This document shows positions 1-6,018 of a stretch of DNA of 6,030 nt, one piece after another. A program made the translations under genes and the position numbers. The notes under the pieces were generated by a model that saw only the letters and a program-made list of their open reading frames with translations, was not told the origin of the DNA and did not search any database. The number at the start of each line of letters is the position of its first letter. Within the stretch, counting starts at the first letter, position 1. This stretch comes from Clostridia bacterium (GTDB taxonomy: Bacteria > Bacillota_E > RBS10-35 > JAJYVN01), in NCBI GenBank assembly GCA_027335545.1, contig DAHWHV010000124.1, positions 1-6,030 on the forward strand, in the 5' to 3' direction.

Positions 1-25
1 CGCCCGCGCCCCCGCCCGGCGCCCG

Positions 26-54
26 TGGCCTCCCCGCCCGGGGCGCGCTACAAT
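26..54 (+). promoter_or_regulatory. Weak promoter candidate upstream of the YkoP-like gene
   Basis: TACAAT at 49-54 matches the -10 consensus TATAAT at five of six positions and stands out in otherwise almost pure G+C sequence. A poor -35 match, TGGCCT at 26-31 (three of six against TTGACA), lies at the ideal 17-base spacing. Transcription would begin near 61, giving a leader of about 125 bases before the first gene. This is inferred from the bases only. A similar hexamer could occur by chance, but AT-rich hexamers are rare here. Confidence 0.35.
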
Positions 55-185
55 GGCGGCATCGCCCACCCCCCCGCCGCCCGGCTGGGAGTGCCCCTGG
101 GGCCGGGGCCCGGTACCCGCGCAGCCGGACCGGCCGTGGGCGCAGGGCCGGCCCGAGCGCCGGCTCCAGGACGGAAGCAGGGGGA

Positions 186-788
186 ATGCAGGTGCCGGCG
201 CCAGCCCCCCGGGAACGGCTCGGCCCCGTGCCCGGCGGGTACCCCGCGGGTCGCTGGCGCTGGATCATCGGCGCGGCGGACCGGCTGTACGTCTGGGCGT
301 CGCGGACCCGCCCGATTCCCGCGTCGCGCGGGGCCCTCATGGTCTCCTTCCACCGCCACCGCGGCCCGACGCTGGACCTGCCTGGGGGGCCTCCCGTCCG
401 TCGGGGCGACCTCGTCTGCGAGATCCATCTCTGGAACCGCCGCATCGTCCGGCGCGAGGGCTCCGACGCGCAGCGCGTCACCTGGGGGGTCATCCGGGAC
501 TTCCGCGCGGATCTCTCCGCCCTGGCGGCCGCGATGCAGGCGGGGACGCTCCCCTGGGCCCCCGTCTACGCGGCCTCCGCCCTGGCCGAGGCGGCCCCGC
601 GCTTCGGGTTCTGGGTACGGCCGCTGCCCCCGGGCCTGCGCCGCGTGGCACTGGGCGCATGGCAGCACCTGGTGCGGCGCGCCTTCCGCCCGGGGGCGCT
701 CAGCACCGAGCACCCGCGGGTCGCCGCAGAGAGTTGGATGAGCGCGCCCGAACTGCTCCGCCGCTACAGCAGGCCCGGCAAGGGCTGA
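186..788 (+). CDS. YkoP-like domain protein
   Basis: A 200-residue protein of unknown biochemical function, resembling the Bacillus YkoP-like family and the domain found at the C-terminus of some Bacillota polysaccharide deacetylases. The recognisable core is a basic N-terminal segment (WRWIIGAADRLY), then VSFHRHRGPTLDL near 53-65, the strand motif RRGDLVCEIHLWN near 72-84, and a helical segment around DLSALAAAMQAG. A closing GFWVRPLPPGLRR region leads into the C-terminal WMSAPELLRRY. No signal peptide or membrane segment is visible, and it has no deacetylase domain of its own. ATG at 186 has GGAAG 8 bases upstream. The third codon, GTG at 192, is also possible because GGGGGA sits 6 bases before it. 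The stop lies 16 bases before the probable DedA start, so the two genes are probably one transcript. The family assignment is from memory of motifs. That the ORF is real is more certain, because the DedA ribosome binding site overlaps its stop. Confidence 0.68.
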   Translation: MQVPAPAPRERLGPVPGGYPAGRWRWIIGAADRLYVWASRTRPIPASRGALMVSFHRHRGPTLDLPGGPPVRRGDLVCEIHLWNRRIVRREGSDAQRVTWGVIRDFRADLSALAAAMQAGTLPWAPVYAASALAEAAPRFGFWVRPLPPGLRRVALGAWQHLVRRAFRPGALSTEHPRVAAESWMSAPELLRRYSRPGKG

Positions 789-796
789 AGGGAGAG
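788..796 (+). promoter_or_regulatory. Ribosome binding site that fixes the DedA start
   Basis: AAGGGAGAG at 788-796 overlaps the last base of the preceding TGA stop. It lies 8 bases before the CTG codon at 805. The only ATG in the frame (883) has no purine-rich site upstream. This element therefore argues that DedA translation starts at 805 and is coupled to termination of the upstream gene. Confidence 0.55.
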
Positions 797-804
797 ACCC
801 CCCA

Positions 805-1395
805 CTGAGCCTGCTCGCCGCTCTGACCACCCTGTCGGGTCACCTGGTCTCCCGCTATGGCGTTGCCGGTGTCTTCGTCGGTATGACCCTGGAGAGCGCA
901 GGGGTCCCGATCCCCAGCGAGGTCCTGCTGCCCCTGGGCGCTTTGGGCAGGCACAGCCCCGCCGGCGTGGCGACGGTGATCGCCGCCGGGACGGCGGGGA
1001 ACCTCCTCGGTTCCTGGATCGCCTACGGCATCGGCGCGGCCCTGGGGGTGACCTGGCGGGGCGGCCGGCTCCTGAACCGGCGGCACTGGGAACAGGCGCA
1101 CCAGTGGTTTCAGCGCTACGGGGACCGGGCCGTCTTCTTCGGCCGCCTCCTGCCCCTGATCCGGACGTACATCTCCTTCCCCGCCGGTGCGGCCGGCATG
1201 CCCGCGGGCCGCTTCACCGCCTACACGCTCCTGGGCTCCGCGCTGTGGTCGGCCGTCCTGGCCATCGCCGGGTATCAGCTCGGCGCCCACTGGCACGCCC
1301 TGGTCCCCTGGTTCCAGCGCTACACGGTGGTCGCCCTGGCCGTCGCCGTCGTGGTCGCGGCGGCCCTGATCCTGCGGGCGAGGCGCCGGGCCTGA
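805..1395 (+). CDS. DedA-family membrane protein (SNARE-associated/VTT domain)
   Basis: An integral membrane protein of the DedA superfamily, whose characterised members flip or scramble lipids such as undecaprenyl phosphate and phosphatidylethanolamine or support envelope homeostasis. Read from CTG 805 it has 196 residues, the usual family length. Visible motifs are E30 followed by GVPIPSE (33-39), a glycine-rich helix GNLLGSWIAYGIG near 65-77, and FFGRLLPLIRTY with R114 and R120. The two arginines have the same six-residue spacing as the essential pair in E. coli YqjA. They are followed by FPAGAAGM and the helix TLLGSALWSAVLAIAGYQLG. A final hydrophobic helix ends in RARRRA, a positive-inside tail. 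The ATG at 883 would remove the N-terminal 26 residues and begin immediately before the conserved glutamate. There is no in-frame ATG, GTG or TTG between the stop at 739-741 and 883. The substrate cannot be told from sequence. Confidence 0.88.
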   Translation: MSLLAALTTLSGHLVSRYGVAGVFVGMTLESAGVPIPSEVLLPLGALGRHSPAGVATVIAAGTAGNLLGSWIAYGIGAALGVTWRGGRLLNRRHWEQAHQWFQRYGDRAVFFGRLLPLIRTYISFPAGAAGMPAGRFTAYTLLGSALWSAVLAIAGYQLGAHWHALVPWFQRYTVVALAVAVVVAAALILRARRRA

Positions 1396-1416
1396 ACGGT
1401 CCCCGCGCCTCGCCCG

Positions 1417-1456
1417 TGGGGCCCGGTGCCCCAGGGAAGGCGCCCCGGTTGGCGCC
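1417..1456. terminator. Two GC hairpins in the convergent gap (possible bidirectional terminator)
   Basis: The 101-base gap between the tail-to-tail DedA and purD stops holds two perfect inverted repeats. One is TGGGGC/GCCCCA at 1417-1422 and 1428-1433 (5-base loop). The other is GGCGCC/GGCGCC at 1439-1444 and 1451-1456 (6-base loop). The position is right for terminators of both transcripts, but neither is followed by a T-tract on either strand, so they are not classical intrinsic terminators. Short GC palindromes are common by chance in such sequence. Confidence 0.28.
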
Positions 1457-1496
1457 CACCCCGCACCGGGAGCGGGCCCCGCGGCGGGCGACCCCC

Positions 1497-2756
1497 TCAG
1501 GCCTGGGGTACCCCTCCGCCCATGTCCGTCCGCCACTGCGCCCCGACGAAGCGCAGCGCCGAGGCCGCCTCGTAGGCGTCGCGCCGGGCCGCGGGGAGAT
1601 CCGCCCCGCGGCCGACCACGGTGAGGACGCGCCCGCCGGCGGTGACCCAGGCGCCGTCCGCCCGCCGCCGCAGGGCGGCGTGGAAGACCAGGGCCCCCCC
1701 GGGTCCCCGGCCGTCCCCGCCCAGGCCCGGGACCACCTGGCCGGGTTGCGGGGCCTCCGGGTAGCCCGGGCTGGCCAGGACCACGCCGAACGCGGCCCCC
1801 GGACGCCAGCGGACCTGCTCGTCGGGGCCGAGTTCGCCGCGGGCGGCGCGCAGCCACTGCTGCGCCACATCCCCGTCCAACAGCGGCAGGAGGGATTGCG
1901 CCTCTGGGTCGCCGAAGCGGCAGTTGAACTCCAGGACGCACGGCCCCGCGGCCGTCAGCATCAGCCCGGCGAAGAGGAAGCCGACGAACGGCCGGCCCTC
2001 CGCCGCCAGGCCCGCGACGGCCCGGCCCAGTAGGGCCCGGATGTCCGCCTCCTCGCGGGGGGTCACGTCCGGCACGGGGCAGAAGGCCCCCATCCCGCCG
2101 GTCATGGGGCCGCGCTGGCCGTCCAGCAGGCGCTTGTGGTCCCGGGCCACCCCGTAGCAGGCGGCGTGCCGCCCGTCGCACAGGGCGAACGCCGACACCT
2201 CCCGACCCTCCAGGAACTCCTCGAGGACGACCGGACCGGCGGCGGAGAGGGCCTCCACCGCGCCCACCGCCTCCGGCCGCGTGGCCGCCACGACCACCCC
2301 CTTGCCGGCCATGAGCCCGTCCGCCTTGACCACGACCGGCAGCGGCCAGTCGGCCAACTCCGCCAGCGCTGCCCGCCGGTCGGCGCAGCGCACCGCCCGC
2401 GGCGCCGGCAGGCCGTGCCGGTGGCAGAAGGCCATCGCCCAGGCCTTGCTCCCCTCGATCTCCGCCGCGGCGGCGGAGGGCCCGAGCACCGCCGCCCCCC
2501 CGGCGCGCAGCCGGTCCGCCAGCCCGGCGACCAGCGGCGCCTCGGGTCCGATGACGACCAGATCCACCCGCTCGGCGGCGATGACCGCCAACAGCTCGGG
2601 CGCCTCGGCCGCCACGGCCAGGCAGCGGGCGACGCCGGCCATGCCGGGACTGCCCGGGGCCGCCAACACCTCCTCCACGGAGGCACACTCGCGCAACCGC
2701 CAACACAGGGCGTGTTCGCGGGCCCCGGAGCCGATCACCAGCACGCGCACACGCAT
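1497..2756 (-). CDS. purD: Phosphoribosylamine--glycine ligase (GAR synthetase)
   Basis: Catalyses phosphoribosylamine + glycine + ATP to GAR, the second step of purine synthesis, in the cytoplasm. Numbered from the GTG noted below, motifs are the N-terminal VRVLVIGSGAREHAL (1-15), IGPEAPL (68-73), the ATP-grasp loop VVKADGLMAGKGVVVA (140-155), EEFLEGREVS (177-186), DHKR (204-207), and GPMTGGMGAF (214-223). In the last, Met replaces the usual Asn of GPNTGGMG. EFNCRFGDPEAQ (274-285) matches the GARS signature, with E274 and N276 placed for metal binding, and ASPGYP (326-331) follows. Length is 417-419 residues, normal for the family. ATG at 2756 is only 2 bases after AGGAGG. GTG at 2750, two codons in, has a better spacing of 8 bases and gives the same N-terminus as known PurD (MKVLVIG), so the true start is probably 2750. 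It is the last gene of the operon, 92 bases after purH. Confidence 0.97.
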   Translation of the reverse strand: MRVRVLVIGSGAREHALCWRLRECASVEEVLAAPGSPGMAGVARCLAVAAEAPELLAVIAAERVDLVVIGPEAPLVAGLADRLRAGGAAVLGPSAAAAEIEGSKAWAMAFCHRHGLPAPRAVRCADRRAALAELADWPLPVVVKADGLMAGKGVVVAATRPEAVGAVEALSAAGPVVLEEFLEGREVSAFALCDGRHAACYGVARDHKRLLDGQRGPMTGGMGAFCPVPDVTPREEADIRALLGRAVAGLAAEGRPFVGFLFAGLMLTAAGPCVLEFNCRFGDPEAQSLLPLLDGDVAQQWLRAARGELGPDEQVRWRPGAAFGVVLASPGYPEAPQPGQVVPGLGGDGRGPGGALVFHAALRRRADGAWVTAGGRVLTVVGRGADLPAARRDAYEAASALRFVGAQWRTDMGGGVPQA

Positions 2757-2757
2757 T

Positions 2758-2765
2758 CCCTCCTC
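2758..2765 (-). promoter_or_regulatory. purD ribosome binding site
   Basis: On the minus strand GAGGAGGG (2765-2758) sits 1 base before ATG 2756 and 7 bases before GTG 2750 (8 bases counted from AGGAGG). The spacing favours the GTG. The mRNA bases just upstream (2770-2766) read CCUCC, complementary to GGAGG, and a second CCUCC lies at 2814-2810. The site could therefore be hidden by local pairing. Confidence 0.6.
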
Positions 2766-2768
2766 GGA

Positions 2769-2820
2769 GGCCGGGGCCGGAGCCGGGGCGGGGGGCCGGG
2801 GCCGGGGCCGGAGGCCGGGG
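2769..2820. repeat. GGCCGG-type low-complexity tract with G-quadruplex motif
   Basis: This 52-base tract in the purH-purD gap consists almost only of G and C. On the plus strand it has G-runs at 2773-2776, 2785-2788, 2790-2795, 2798-2801, 2804-2807 and 2817-2820. The central four runs are separated by loops of 1, 2 and 2 bases, a canonical intramolecular G-quadruplex pattern. CCGGGGCCGGAG occurs twice (2771-2782, 2802-2813). The G-rich strand is the template strand for purD. In the mRNA the tract is C-rich. Confidence 0.7.
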
Positions 2821-2842
2821 CCGCCAAAGGGGCTTTGGCGGC
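2820..2842 (-). promoter_or_regulatory. Perfect 10-bp stem-loop just after purH
   Basis: GCCGCCAAAG (2820-2829) and its exact reverse complement CTTTGGCGGC (2833-2842) flank a 3-base loop. It starts 6 bases after the purH stop codon in the direction of transcription. A 10-bp uninterrupted stem is far stronger than other hairpins in the window. It has no following U-tract, so it may slow or partly terminate transcription, or protect the 3' end of the upstream mRNA, rather than act as a full terminator. The function is inferred; the symmetry is directly visible. Confidence 0.6.
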
Positions 2843-2848
2843 GTCCGC

Positions 2849-4381
2849 CTAGTGCCGGAAGTGCCGCCGGCCCGTGAAGACCATGGCGGCCCCCGCCGCG
2901 TCGCAGGCGGCCACCGAGGCCGGGTCGCGGATGGCCCCCCCCGGCTGGGCGATCGCCGCGACGCCCGCGGCGATCGCAGCCTCGGCGACGTCCGGGAAGG
3001 GGAAGAAGCCGTCCGAGGTCAGCACGGCCCCCCGGGCCTGCTCGCCCGCCTGGGTCAGGGCAGCCCGCGCCGGGTCGATGCGGTTCGGTTGCCCGCCGCC
3101 GATCCCCACCGTCTGGCCGTCCCGGGCCACCACCACGGCGTTGCTGGCGACCGAGCGCACCACCTGCCAGGCGAAGGCCAGGTCGCGCAGCTCCTGGGCC
3201 GTGGGGGCACGCTTGGTCACCACCGACCAGCGCGACGGCTCCGCGTTCACGCGATCCTCCTCTTGCACCAGCACCCCCCCGGAGATGCGGCGCAGCCGGT
3301 AGTCCGGCGGGCGGTCGGCGCGCGGCGCCGGGCAGACCAGGACGCGCAGGTTCTTCTTGGCCTTCAGCGCCGCGGCGGCCTCCGCCGTCACCTCGGGGGC
3401 CACCAGCACCTCCAGGAACAGGTCGCCGAGCAGGGCGACGGCCTCGGCGTCCAGCGGCCGGTTCCAGGCCACGACCCCCCCGAAGATGCTCACCGGGTCG
3501 CAGGCCCGGGCCCGGGCGAAGGCGTCCGCGGCGGCGCGGCCCAGGGCCACGCCGCAGGGCCCGGCGTGCTTGACGGCCACGGCGGCCGGCTGCGGGAAGC
3601 GCCAGACAAGGTCCCAGGCCGCGTCGGCGTCCAGGAGGTTGTTGTAGGTAAGCTCCTTGCCCTGCAGTTGCCGGCTCTCCAGGAGCGAGGCCTCCCCGGG
3701 CAGGGCATCGGCATAGAGGGCCGCCCGCTGGTGGGGGTTCTCCCCGTAGCGCAGGCCCTTGGCCCGCACGAAGCCCAGCGGCAGCTCCCCGGGGAAGGCG
3801 GCCTCCTCCCCCGCCGGCAGGTCCGCCAACGGCCCCCCGCCCGCCAGGTGCGCGGCGATGGCGGCGTCGTAGGTCGCCGTATAGCGGAAGGCGCGCAGGG
3901 CCAGGGCCCGGCGCTCGCCGGCGGGGAAGGCCTCCGCGCGCAGCCCGAGCAGGACTCGGTCGTAGTCGGCGGGGTCGCAGACCACCACCACGTGCTCGTG
4001 GTTTTTGGCCGCGGCCCGCAGCAACGCCACCCCACCGATGTCGATGGTCTCGATCCCGGGGCGCTGGCGGAACGGGTAGAGGTTGGCGCAGACCAGGCCG
4101 AAGGGTTCGGCCCCGCAACGGGCCAGGTCCTCCACATCCTCCGGCCGGTCGGGCCGGGCGAGGATGGCCGCATGGATCTGGACCTGCAGCGTCTTGACCC
4201 GGCCCCCCAGCAGCTCGGGGAGCCCGCCGAGCGCCTCGACGGTCTGCGCCGCGATGCCGGCCTCGACCAGGGCCTGGTGGGTCCCGCCGGAGGCGTAGAG
4301 GACCCACCCCAGCTCGACGAGGCCGCGCGCGAACGGCACAAGCCCCGCCTTGTCCGCGACCGAGATCAGTGCCCTGGGCAT
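2849..4381 (-). CDS. purH: Bifunctional AICAR formyltransferase/IMP cyclohydrolase
   Basis: Performs the last two steps of IMP synthesis: formylation of AICAR with 10-formyl-THF, then ring closure. At 510 residues it has the normal length. The N-terminal MGS-like cyclohydrolase domain (about 1-190) shows ISVADKAGLVPFARGL (6-21), ASGGT (30-34), RVKT with K63, NLYPF with Y102, IDIGG with D114, and AAAKNH with K126. The last four correspond to the known active-site Lys, Tyr, Asp and Lys. The C-terminal transformylase domain shows RYGENPHQ (211-218), GKELTYNNLLDADAA (241-255), KHAGPCG with K271-H272, GQTVGIGGGQPNR (422-434), SDGFFPF (456-462), QPGG, and the terminal VFTGRRHFRH. Oddities are QVQ at 66-68, where most relatives have HPK or HPx, and a segment after NLYPF about nine residues shorter than in E. 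coli. ATG 4381 has GGAAGGGG 7 bases upstream and overlaps the purN end by 16 bases. Stop is TAG. Confidence 0.97.
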   Translation of the reverse strand: MPRALISVADKAGLVPFARGLVELGWVLYASGGTHQALVEAGIAAQTVEALGGLPELLGGRVKTLQVQIHAAILARPDRPEDVEDLARCGAEPFGLVCANLYPFRQRPGIETIDIGGVALLRAAAKNHEHVVVVCDPADYDRVLLGLRAEAFPAGERRALALRAFRYTATYDAAIAAHLAGGGPLADLPAGEEAAFPGELPLGFVRAKGLRYGENPHQRAALYADALPGEASLLESRQLQGKELTYNNLLDADAAWDLVWRFPQPAAVAVKHAGPCGVALGRAAADAFARARACDPVSIFGGVVAWNRPLDAEAVALLGDLFLEVLVAPEVTAEAAAALKAKKNLRVLVCPAPRADRPPDYRLRRISGGVLVQEEDRVNAEPSRWSVVTKRAPTAQELRDLAFAWQVVRSVASNAVVVARDGQTVGIGGGQPNRIDPARAALTQAGEQARGAVLTSDGFFPFPDVAEAAIAAGVAAIAQPGGAIRDPASVAACDAAGAAMVFTGRRHFRH

Positions 4382-5037
4382 GTCTCCGCCCCTTCCAGGA
4401 TACGCACGCGCCGGCCCTCCAGGCAGAGGCGGCCGGCCGCGAAGAGCGCGATGGCCTCTGGCAGCAAGCGCCACTCCAGGGCCTGGATGCGCCGGTGCAG
4501 GGTCTGCGGGGTGTCCTCCGGCCGCACCGGCACGGCCTCCTGCAGCACGATGGGGCCGCTGTCCGTCCCCGCGTCCACGAAGTGCACCGTGCAACCGGAG
4601 ACGCGCGCCCCGTAGGCCAGGGCCTGGGCCGGGGCGTCCAGACCCGGGAACGCGGGGAGCAGCGAAGGGTGCACGTTGAGACAGCGGCCCTGCCAGACCC
4701 GCAGGAAGGCCGGCCCGAGCAGGCGCATGAACCCCGCCAACACGACCAGGCGCGCCCCCGCGGCCAGGCAGGCCTCGGCCGCGGCCCGATCGAAGGCCGC
4801 ACGCCCGGGCCAGTCCCGCGGCCGCAACAGCCGCGTGGCCACCCCCGCCCGGCTGGCGCGCTCCAGGGCCAGGCAGCCGGGACGATCCGCCAGGGCCAGG
4901 CACACCCGGGCCGGCAGGCCCCCGTGCGCGCAGGCGTCCAGAATCGCCTGCAGGTTGCTCCCGCTCCCGGAAACCAACACGGCCAGGGGCAGGGGCTCCA
5001 CCCGGGCGAGGGCGGCCCCGGGAGACGCCTCGGTCAA
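4366..5037 (-). CDS. purN: Phosphoribosylglycinamide formyltransferase (GART)
   Basis: Transfers a formyl group from 10-formyl-THF to GAR, giving FGAR. The fold starts at LAVLVSGSGSNLQAIL (18-33, GAR phosphate binding). It continues with VVLAGFMRLL (98-107), LNVHPSLLPAFPGLDA with catalytic N121 and H123, and HFVDAGTDSGPIVLQ with catalytic D159, matching N106/H108/D144 of E. coli PurN. There is no ATG near the N-terminus. TTG at 5037 overlaps the purM stop as TTGA, which would couple translation, and gives 223 residues with a 17-residue leader. GTG at 5001 gives 211 residues, nearer the usual N-terminus, but has no clear ribosome binding site. I prefer TTG 5037. The Asp after PGL, where E. coli has His, resembles Bacillus PurN. 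The 3' end overlaps purH by 16 bases. Confidence 0.95.
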   Translation of the reverse strand: MTEASPGAALARVEPLPLAVLVSGSGSNLQAILDACAHGGLPARVCLALADRPGCLALERASRAGVATRLLRPRDWPGRAAFDRAAAEACLAAGARLVVLAGFMRLLGPAFLRVWQGRCLNVHPSLLPAFPGLDAPAQALAYGARVSGCTVHFVDAGTDSGPIVLQEAVPVRPEDTPQTLHRRIQALEWRLLPEAIALFAAGRLCLEGRRVRILEGAETCPGH

Positions 5038-6014
5038 GAGAATCGCACCTGCCCCGCCCCCGGCCGGAGGGCGCCGATCGTCCGCGCCTCTGGCACGACG
5101 CGGCGGACGGCGTCCGCCTCGGAGGCCGGCACCACCAGACAGAAGCCCACCCCGAGGTTGAAGACGCGCCGCATCTCCTCCTCGGAGACCCCGCCCAGGG
5201 ACTGCAGCCAGGGGAAGACGGGCGGGCGGGTCCAGGCCGAGGGGTCCAGGACCGCGTCCACCCGGTCGCCCAGGACGCGGTGGAGATTCCCCGCCAGCCC
5301 GCCCCCGGTGATGTGGGCCAGCCCGTGCAGGGCGGCCCGCTCCCGCAGCAGGCGCGCGACCGTCCCGCTGTACAGGGCCGAGGGGGCCAGCAGCAACTCG
5401 GCGTGGGACGCCGGGTCCGTCCCGGTCGCCTCCAGGATGCGGCGGACCAGGGAGAAGCCGTTGGTCTGCAGCCCGCTGCTGGGTAGGCCGAGGACCAGGT
5501 CGCCGGCGGCGGGGGCGGGCTGGACCAGGCGCGCCCGCTCCACCAGCCCCACCATGGTCCCGGCCACATCCAGCGCCTCGGGCCGGTACAGGTCGGGCAA
5601 CTGCGCCGTCTCGCCCCCGAGCAGGGCGCACCCGGCCTCGCGACACGCCGCGGCGATGCCGCCGACGATCGCCAGGGCGGCCGCCTCCTCCAGATGGTGG
5701 ACGGCCAGGTAGTCCAGGAAGAACAGCGGCGCCGCGCCCGTCGTCGCCACGTCATTCGCGCAGTGGATGACGACATCGCGCCCGAGGACCTCTTGCCGCC
5801 CGCAGGCCGCCGCCAGCAGCACCTTCGTGCCGACCGAGTCGGTGCTGGCCACGAGCACGGGGGCGTTGGCCCCCTCCCCAAGCGCGAAGGAGCCCGCAAA
5901 CAGCCCCAGGCCGCCGATCACCCCGGCGCGGGCCGTTGCGGCGGCCAGGCCGCCGAAGCGCGCCACCAGGGCCGCGTGGGCGTCGATGTCCACCCCGGCG
6001 CTTCGATAGTCCAC
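5034..6014 (-). CDS. purM: Phosphoribosylformylglycinamidine cyclo-ligase (AIR synthetase)
   Basis: ATP-dependent closure of the imidazole ring, FGAM to AIR, in the cytoplasm. The PurM/PurL superfamily pattern is complete: SAGVDIDA (5-12), STDSVGTK (57-64), HCANDV (84-89), APLFFLDYLA (95-104), GGETAQLPDLY (133-143), DVAGTMVGLVER (149-160), GLPSSGLQTNGFSLVRR (176-192), AHITGGGLAGNL (233-244), and FNLGVGF (285-291). The usual TDGVGTK reads TDSVGTK here. At 326 residues it is slightly shorter than the roughly 345 common in the family, mainly in the 200-220 linker and the C-terminus, with no motif lost. The start is GTG 6014, chosen because GGAGGTGA lies 4 bases upstream and the protein begins, like relatives, just before AGVDI. 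The stop overlaps the purN TTG start. Confidence 0.97.
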   Translation of the reverse strand: MDYRSAGVDIDAHAALVARFGGLAAATARAGVIGGLGLFAGSFALGEGANAPVLVASTDSVGTKVLLAAACGRQEVLGRDVVIHCANDVATTGAAPLFFLDYLAVHHLEEAAALAIVGGIAAACREAGCALLGGETAQLPDLYRPEALDVAGTMVGLVERARLVQPAPAAGDLVLGLPSSGLQTNGFSLVRRILEATGTDPASHAELLLAPSALYSGTVARLLRERAALHGLAHITGGGLAGNLHRVLGDRVDAVLDPSAWTRPPVFPWLQSLGGVSEEEMRRVFNLGVGFCLVVPASEADAVRRVVPEARTIGALRPGAGQVRFS

Positions 6015-6018
6015 AGGG

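Noticed and set aside
32..43. CCCCG-CC-CGGGG palindrome near the left edge as a terminator of an upstream gene
   Set aside because: It has only 5 bp with a 2-base loop and no T-tract. Such palindromes occur by chance throughout this base composition.
53..808. Alternative plus-strand ORF overlapping the YkoP-like gene
   Set aside because: It is proline- and arginine-rich with no motif. The 186-788 frame has a balanced composition, hydrophobic core segments and family motifs.
1104..2033. Plus-strand ORF spanning the DedA end, the convergent gap and antisense purD
   Set aside because: Its composition is shadow-like, there is no ribosome binding site or family motif, and it crosses two clear genes.
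700..2706. Long minus-strand ORF across purD and the DedA gene
   Set aside because: It is an arginine- and glycine-rich shadow frame of purD, continuing antisense to DedA, with no recognisable domain.
2852..4615. Long plus-strand ORF (587 codons) opposite purH and part of purN
   Set aside because: It is antisense to well-recognised purH and purN, is rich in G, R, P and A, and matches no known family. Long antisense ORFs are expected when codon third positions are almost all G or C.
4630..4650. PurN has Asp after PGL instead of the His seen in E. coli
   Set aside because: Bacillus-type PurN also has Asp at this position, and the catalytic Asn, His and Asp are all present, so it is ordinary variation.
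1497..4802. Minus-strand frame open continuously from purN through purH into purD, suggesting a fusion protein
   Set aside because: It is the purN frame upstream, an out-of-frame shadow of purH in the middle, and purD at the end. Real start, stop and ribosome binding signals separate the genes.
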